This document shows, in pieces, positions 59,104 to 64,000 of a stretch of 64,000 nucleotides of DNA; the first letter of the stretch is position 1; the number at the start of each line of letters is the position of its first letter. The translations under genes were made by a program, and so were the position numbers. A model generated the notes under the pieces. That model did no database searches and had not been told where the DNA came from. It saw only the letters and a list, made by a program, of their open reading frames with translations. Source of the stretch: Mytilus trossulus (lineage: Eukaryota; Mollusca; Bivalvia; Mytilida; Mytilidae); the NCBI RefSeq assembly GCF_036588685.1, contig NC_086378.1, forward strand, positions 75,843,127-75,907,126, read 5' to 3'.

Positions 59104-59205
59104 GATGCGTATAAAATAACCTTCGGAAAGTTCAAGGCCAGGTGAATGCGTCTATTATTAGTACATGTCTACTGAAACAGCTGATTCAGGTATTTTGAAA
59201 TGTTA
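59104..59205 (+). promoter_or_regulatory. Block shared with 38884-38985
   Basis: GATGCGTATAAAATAACCTT, AGTTCAAGGCCAGGT and GCTGATTCAGGTATTTTGAA align with the PEPCK-2 intron 1 block. It lies about 310 bp after the putative donor, against about 180 bp in PEPCK-2. Confidence 0.5.
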
Positions 59206-59764
59206 AATTTGAATGCAGATAATGCCTTCTGATCTGTATCTGCTTCTAGGACCAGTACTGTGAAGGTGTCACCTATACCTCTATTCAGTAACACACATTC
59301 ATGAATGTTCAGATATAATTTTTGTATACAGTTTTTAACCCCATTTTTTATGTGGCTTCATTATGAAATATTTATACTGAGAACAGAATATGGAAAAATC
59401 TCAAGTGTGGGTTGCATCAAACTTCAATTTCTTTTCTTTCGAACCAATGATGATTTAATAATAACCTGATTTTTATAAAGATTTTAATGGTTGTATTTAA
59501 AAAAAAAAAATTCTAAAGTGATCTACATTTTGTAATTAACTGTACAGGCATAAAAAATTGATACATTGTAAACTTGACTTCTAAATTTAAAGCACCAATT
59601 ATATTGTGGTCACCCTCCTACATAACTATGATTAGCCCATCATAATACTCACTTTAAAATCTAATATAACCAGATTTATATTGTTAGTCCCTAAACAATT
59701 CTATCAGTCAGTTCTCTTCATAAAATGTGTGCTTGGCTGATTCAACTCAGTTTCTGTTCAACCT
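59206..59764. other. No gene recognised
   Basis: A+T-rich. If the exon model at 58790 is right, this is intron. Confidence 0.4.
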
Positions 59765-59945
59765 AAAAATGAAGATGGGGTATGATTGCCAATGAGACAA
59801 CTCTCCACAAGTGTCCAAATGGCACAGAATTAACAACTATTGGTCACTATACAGCCTTCAAAAATGAGCAAAGCCCATACCTTGTAATCAGCTACTAAAG
59901 GACCTGAAATGTCAAATGTATAACAATTCAAACAAGAATACATTT
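59765..59945 (+). mobile_element. Family-A element (plus)
   Basis: GATGGGGTATGATTGCCAAT, GAGACAACTCTCCACAAG, TTGGTCACTATACAGCCTTC, ATGAGCAAAGCCCATACC and AACAATTCAAACAAGAA, the full family order. Confidence 0.72.
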
Positions 59946-61329
59946 GTTGTATTCTGAATTTCATAAGTCAGAACATGAACATTTTGATTGTTTCTCTGTT
60001 AGTGCTTTGACTGTCTAAGTACAGCTAGTCCAATGAGTGTGTTCAGCTGAAGAAGATAAGACCTTTCACCTATATTTGAACTAAGCCTTATCACTCAGAA
60101 TATATTATAATAATTATATCTCCCAGAATATATTATAATAATTATATCTCCCAACTCTTGTAACTTCATTAAGTTAGTAGGGGAAACAACTTGGGTAACT
60201 TTTCTGATGTATTCTCGGTTGAGAAAGTTTAAGAATAGTAGCCTATGCTTTGTTAAGCATGGTCAAATCAACTGGGCCTTCACAAACATACTTGTTATTC
60301 TTAAGAATTCTTCTTTTTTACACCATTTGTACACTGTCATTGTTTAATTCAGACAACTTTTACTAGCAATGAGCTACCAGTATTTAGCAGTAAAACTATT
60401 CACACTGCATTGATTTGGAAAAATACTTAAGCCAATAGGTACAAAATGTATAGTGAAAGGAAATATGCACAGTATATGTCAAAGTATCAGAAGTAAAGTG
60501 TCCTCTGTAGTTATATTTGGGAAGGAATGTGATGTGATACACATGTAAATGATGTAAAACACAAATGTGTTCCATGAATTTAGATAGCTATGCATATGAT
60601 AACAAAACCTGACTTTTATAACTCTGACATTTTAGAAAACACTTGACGCTTCCAAATATTCTGTGTTCAAGTGCATGTTTAATATATATATGTGTAGTAA
60701 GTTTTTATATTATATAAATGAGAATGAGGTAAATGGTCATGACTTTTAAGAGTTTGTTATTCAGTTTGATTATGCATCCCTCAGCATTTTGTACTCTTGA
60801 ATAAACAATAAACCAGGGGCTTTTCTAAACTTAACAAGATTCTCATTATAAATGCACCTCCATATTTTGAAGATTTCTAAATAATTTTAGGGTTCTAATA
60901 CATGTAGTAACAAAAGAACTAAAATGATATCTTGTTCACCAAACTTGTCCTTAACCATTACCATTGGCTTCTTATTACAGAATCTTTTTTACACCATGAC
61001 ATGATGAGGCACCTGATATTGTTGACCACCTACATCATTTACCTGTATTTGTAGTGTTTAACCCTTATGATTTGACCAAATAATCGGACCAAACTTACTT
61101 ATAAAAATAATTTGGATGAAGAAGCCTAATTCTGAAGGGATGAGGGCTAAGAGTTTGAAAAACATATGAGATTAATTTTGTTGCTCACAGCAAGTGTTTC
61201 TTGAATAACCTTTATAAGTATAATGCTCAAGGTTAGCCAAAAATGATTTCTTTAGGAGCATTAAAACTTGAAATTTTACAATTCTGGGGATGGTTGGGCA
61301 CCTGCAAACATTCGTTACCCCCTTTGCAT
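59946..61329. other. No gene recognised
   Basis: A short direct duplication of CAGAATATATTATAATAATT lies at 60097-60145. Otherwise unremarkable A+T-rich DNA. Confidence 0.4.
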
Positions 61330-61625
61330 TCTGTTTGTGCTTGTCAGGAGCCAGTCTTTCAGTAGTTTTCTTTTATGACTACTGGGTATATATTTTTTTT
61401 CTCGTTTATTGTTGGTATTATTTTTTTTACATAAATCAGACAGTAAGTTTTCTCTTTTAATTATTTTTCATTTGTCATGTCCAGGTCTTTAATAGCTAGT
61501 TATGAGGTATGGATTGTGATCATTGTTGAAGGCCATACAGTGACCTATAGTTGATACCTCTACATTATTTTGGTCTCTGCTGGAAAGTTTTCTCATTGGC
61601 AATCATATCACATCTTTTATTTTAT
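61330..61625 (-). mobile_element. Family-A element, longest copy, reversed
   Basis: From GTGCTTGTCAGGAGCCAGTC through TTGTTGAAGGCCATACAGTG, ACCTATAGTTGATACCTCTA and TCTCATTGGCAATCATATCA to CACATCTT. The order is the exact reverse of 59765-59945. Confidence 0.7.
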
Positions 61626-62519
61626 TTTTATATACTCTGGTTATAGTTACTACCATGAATACTGTGTGTTATGAAAACAAATTAATGCATTTCGAATTGA
61701 ACCTATAAAATTAAAAGTGAAAATTACATGTAAGAGAATGAATAGAATAAACTGATAAAGATAAAGGAACTTTTGAACTTAAAAAAAATGAAACTTTTAA
61801 AAAATATGCATTGTATCATAGACAGTTGAACTACATTTTCACTATAAACCTTTCAAAACAATCAATATACATTTAATTTAACAGCTTAAATGAGAATTAA
61901 ACACCACTTTAAACTGGATGTTATACCAGATAATTATGATAGAAGGGTGAATTGGAAAACTCATTCTACAAATATTAGGATATAACCTTAAAAGTAATGT
62001 TGATCCATATGAAAAGAAAAAAATCAGCACCGTTAGTTTTAAAAAAACCTTGTTTAGACCTAAATTGTATAAAAAATGAAGAGTGACTGTTAAATATATA
62101 TCAACTGTCTATTTCATACTTATTATAATAAGAAAAGAAAAAAAACCAATTTAAGTAGTAGCAATGTAAAGAATTGTACAAACAACATGTATCATACTGT
62201 CAACTTCACTTATCCTGTTGTTATCATTTGTCCTTGAAGTAACCTTGAACTTACATTATCTCATTACTGGTACATCTGATACTACTTTTAGTTCACCTGG
62301 CTTGTGAGGTTACAAAATAAATATATTTCCATTCCAGTAATCTTTTCAATTTAAATAACCTAATAAAGGATATATATATCTTTAGAACTGTCTGTTAGGA
62401 GAAAGATGAATCATAACAAAATGATAAACCAGTACCAGTACATTATTGATTAAGATATGTTCTGTTATTATTTGTTTATAATATGAATGTCCATGTTGTG
62501 CATACTCTTAGCGTGTCTT
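61626..62519. other. No gene recognised
   Basis: A+T-rich. No ORF, array or exon signal seen. Confidence 0.4.
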
Positions 62520-62620
62520 TTAGAATGAGATGTGGTAAGATTGCCAATTAGGCAACTCTGCTTCAAGGACTTAAAGTAAATGACATAAAAGTTAACAACT
62601 ATATGTTACTATATTAAGGT
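62520..62620 (+). mobile_element. Family-A 5' fragment (plus)
   Basis: GAGATGTGGTAAGATTGCCA, then ATTAGGCAACTCTGC and AGTTAACAACTATATGTTAC. The 3' part is missing. Confidence 0.6.
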
Positions 62621-62914
62621 GGCAGCCGCACAGTAGTATTTCCTGTCCCATACTCAGTCAGCCTTTTAAGAATTTTCACAACTTTCTAACACTGTATTAA
62701 GACTATATTATGTCAATAGGGGTTACAAAATAAGGTAACTGAAATATGGTGCACATTTTGTGCCTTATATGAATAAGACTTTGAATATATGGTTTATACA
62801 CAGCTAATAATGTAGACAAGACACTTTAGTTTACATTTTCATATGTATAATGGTATATATATTTTCTTAAATAATCTGAAAAAATAATATCTTTTAAGTA
62901 TGAACCTGGTCAAT

Positions 62915-63049
62915 CAGTGGCAGATCAAGAAATTTTCATAAGTGGGGGCCCACTGACTGCGTAAGAGTCATACCTCAGTGATTCCCTATATAAGCAACCA
63001 AATTTTTCCAAAAAAGGGGGACCTGGGCCCCCTTCTAAATCCGCCTCTG
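62915..63049 (+). mobile_element. Family-B MITE with clear target duplication, 135 bp
   Basis: CAGTGGCAGATC at the left and AAATCCGCCTCTG at the right form the terminal inverted repeat. TCAAT is duplicated on both sides (62910-62914 and 63050-63054). Confidence 0.8.
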
Positions 63050-63587
63050 TCAATTATAAACTATTTGATTGCAACTCCACTATAAGTAAGGCAAAATAAA
63101 GTAGTGTGTACTACGTTTTGCATATCAAGAATACAGTCATCGATTTATGAATGAAGTGCATGATAGATGTACCCTTCACAACCTATAGATGCAATGTATA
63201 TTATTTATGTTTTCTTTTAGTACTTGTGAAACACCTATACATTATATATCTTCCTCCTTATTGTGTTTGGTATACTTCTGTTGTACAATCTACTTGGTTA
63301 AGTTCTACACTATATTGCGGACAATGTTTTCTCTTGGGTTAAGTTCAAGATTGTTTTGTGGAAGAAAGATGTTTTGTTATTTTGTGATAGGTGATGACTT
63401 ATATATTTTGTATTGACAATGGAGTATGTGACGGTTTTTGCGTTGTATTTTATTGAATGACAGTTTCCAAATATACCCCAAAAGTCAGAGTGTCAAATCC
63501 TATATTGACAAATCGTGTAAGTCCTGATCCATTTTCAGCCATTTTGACCAGCAGTCCTTGCTATGAATAGTTTATAAAAGCAACACA

Positions 63588-63722
63588 ATGGATTTATTCA
63601 AGCAACAATATGGACATGCTCCTGAAGATACGTGGGACATGGGTTCTCAGTATGGATATATGCCATGGCTTGGAGCAGATATGCTTGAAAATCTAGCAGA
63701 GAGAATTGACACGGTAGAGTAA
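63588..63722 (+). CDS. Candidate short coding exon at the window edge, unknown protein
   Basis: A 44-codon frame (MDLFKQQYGHAPEDTWDMGS... ending DTVE, TAA) whose residue mix, rich in Trp, Tyr, Asp and Gly, looks coding. A plausible acceptor (TTTTCAG at 63532-63538) precedes it. A possible but weak donor (GTAGAG) at 63714 would end the exon in phase 0 before the stop. A TATAAAAG (63573) sits only 8 bp before the ATG. I recognise no family. It could be the second exon of the gene starting at 58.7 kb or an unrelated micro-ORF. Confidence 0.3.
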   Translation: MDLFKQQYGHAPEDTWDMGSQYGYMPWLGADMLENLAERIDTVE

Positions 63723-64000
63723 CTGTACTGTGGGTCATGTAAACTAAAAATAAGTTGATTTTAAAGTTCTCTGTTATTTTGATATCTTTATTGGGGATCT
63801 AAGATTTCAAACAAAACAAAAATAGTGTTTTCATTAGATAAATTTTTAAAGGAAGAATTCCGTTCAAGGTAGATCAAAAGAATTTACAGGTTATTTGGGG
63901 CTACTTAATTTTTAATTTTTGGTAATTGGTTTTCAGTTTTAGTTTTCTTTAAGTGTAACTTTTAAAGCATTTTAGGTGAGGCTTAATTTAAAGCAAGTGT

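Overview
This is eukaryotic, A+T-rich genomic DNA from an animal, most likely a bivalve mollusc of the mussel (mytilid) type. The two main genes are split by many GT-AG introns, the intergenic space is full of short dispersed elements that look like those known from mussel genomes, and there are large minisatellite arrays, a LINE and several MITE-like elements. The species call rests on recognition of repeat style and gene structure. No database search was run.

Layout. 1-4105: a 53-bp minisatellite interrupted by a young LTR element (920-2824) that carries only a zinc-knuckle/coiled-coil gag-like ORF. 4106-11849: gene-poor DNA with fragments of dispersed repeats. 11850-22851: a phosphoenolpyruvate carboxykinase gene (PEPCK-1), preceded by a region with three copies of a promoter-like module and at least two, perhaps three, interchangeable first exons. 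22852-27384: 3' UTR, a SINE and MITEs. 27385-33790: a second 53-bp satellite whose core is a higher-order repeat of about 723 bp. 34495-37738: a 5'-truncated LINE with an open reverse-transcriptase frame. 38630-50580: a second PEPCK gene (PEPCK-2) in the same orientation, with a different N-terminus, a partly different intron set and a 1.7-kb TIR element inside one intron. 50985-51180: a tRNA-derived SINE. 51510-56520: a third minisatellite that shifts from a 51-bp to a 46-bp unit. 58391-64000: a palindromic MITE, then sequence homologous to the 5' end of PEPCK-2, more dispersed repeats, and one candidate coding exon at the right edge.

How the genes fit together. Both PEPCKs keep the catalytic and nucleotide-binding residues (GTP P-loop ACGKT, GDD, metal-binding Lys and His, the Arg that binds substrate), so both should interconvert oxaloacetate + GTP and phosphoenolpyruvate + CO2 + GDP. 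PEPCK-1 is about 34 residues longer at the N-terminus than cytosolic vertebrate PEPCK, and this part is encoded by alternative first exons. PEPCK-2 has one acidic, leader-less N-terminus. I infer that the cluster supplies PEPCK isoforms with different compartment or regulation. A non-coding first exon like that of PEPCK-2 recurs at 58.7 kb, which suggests that a further paralogue starts there and continues beyond the window.
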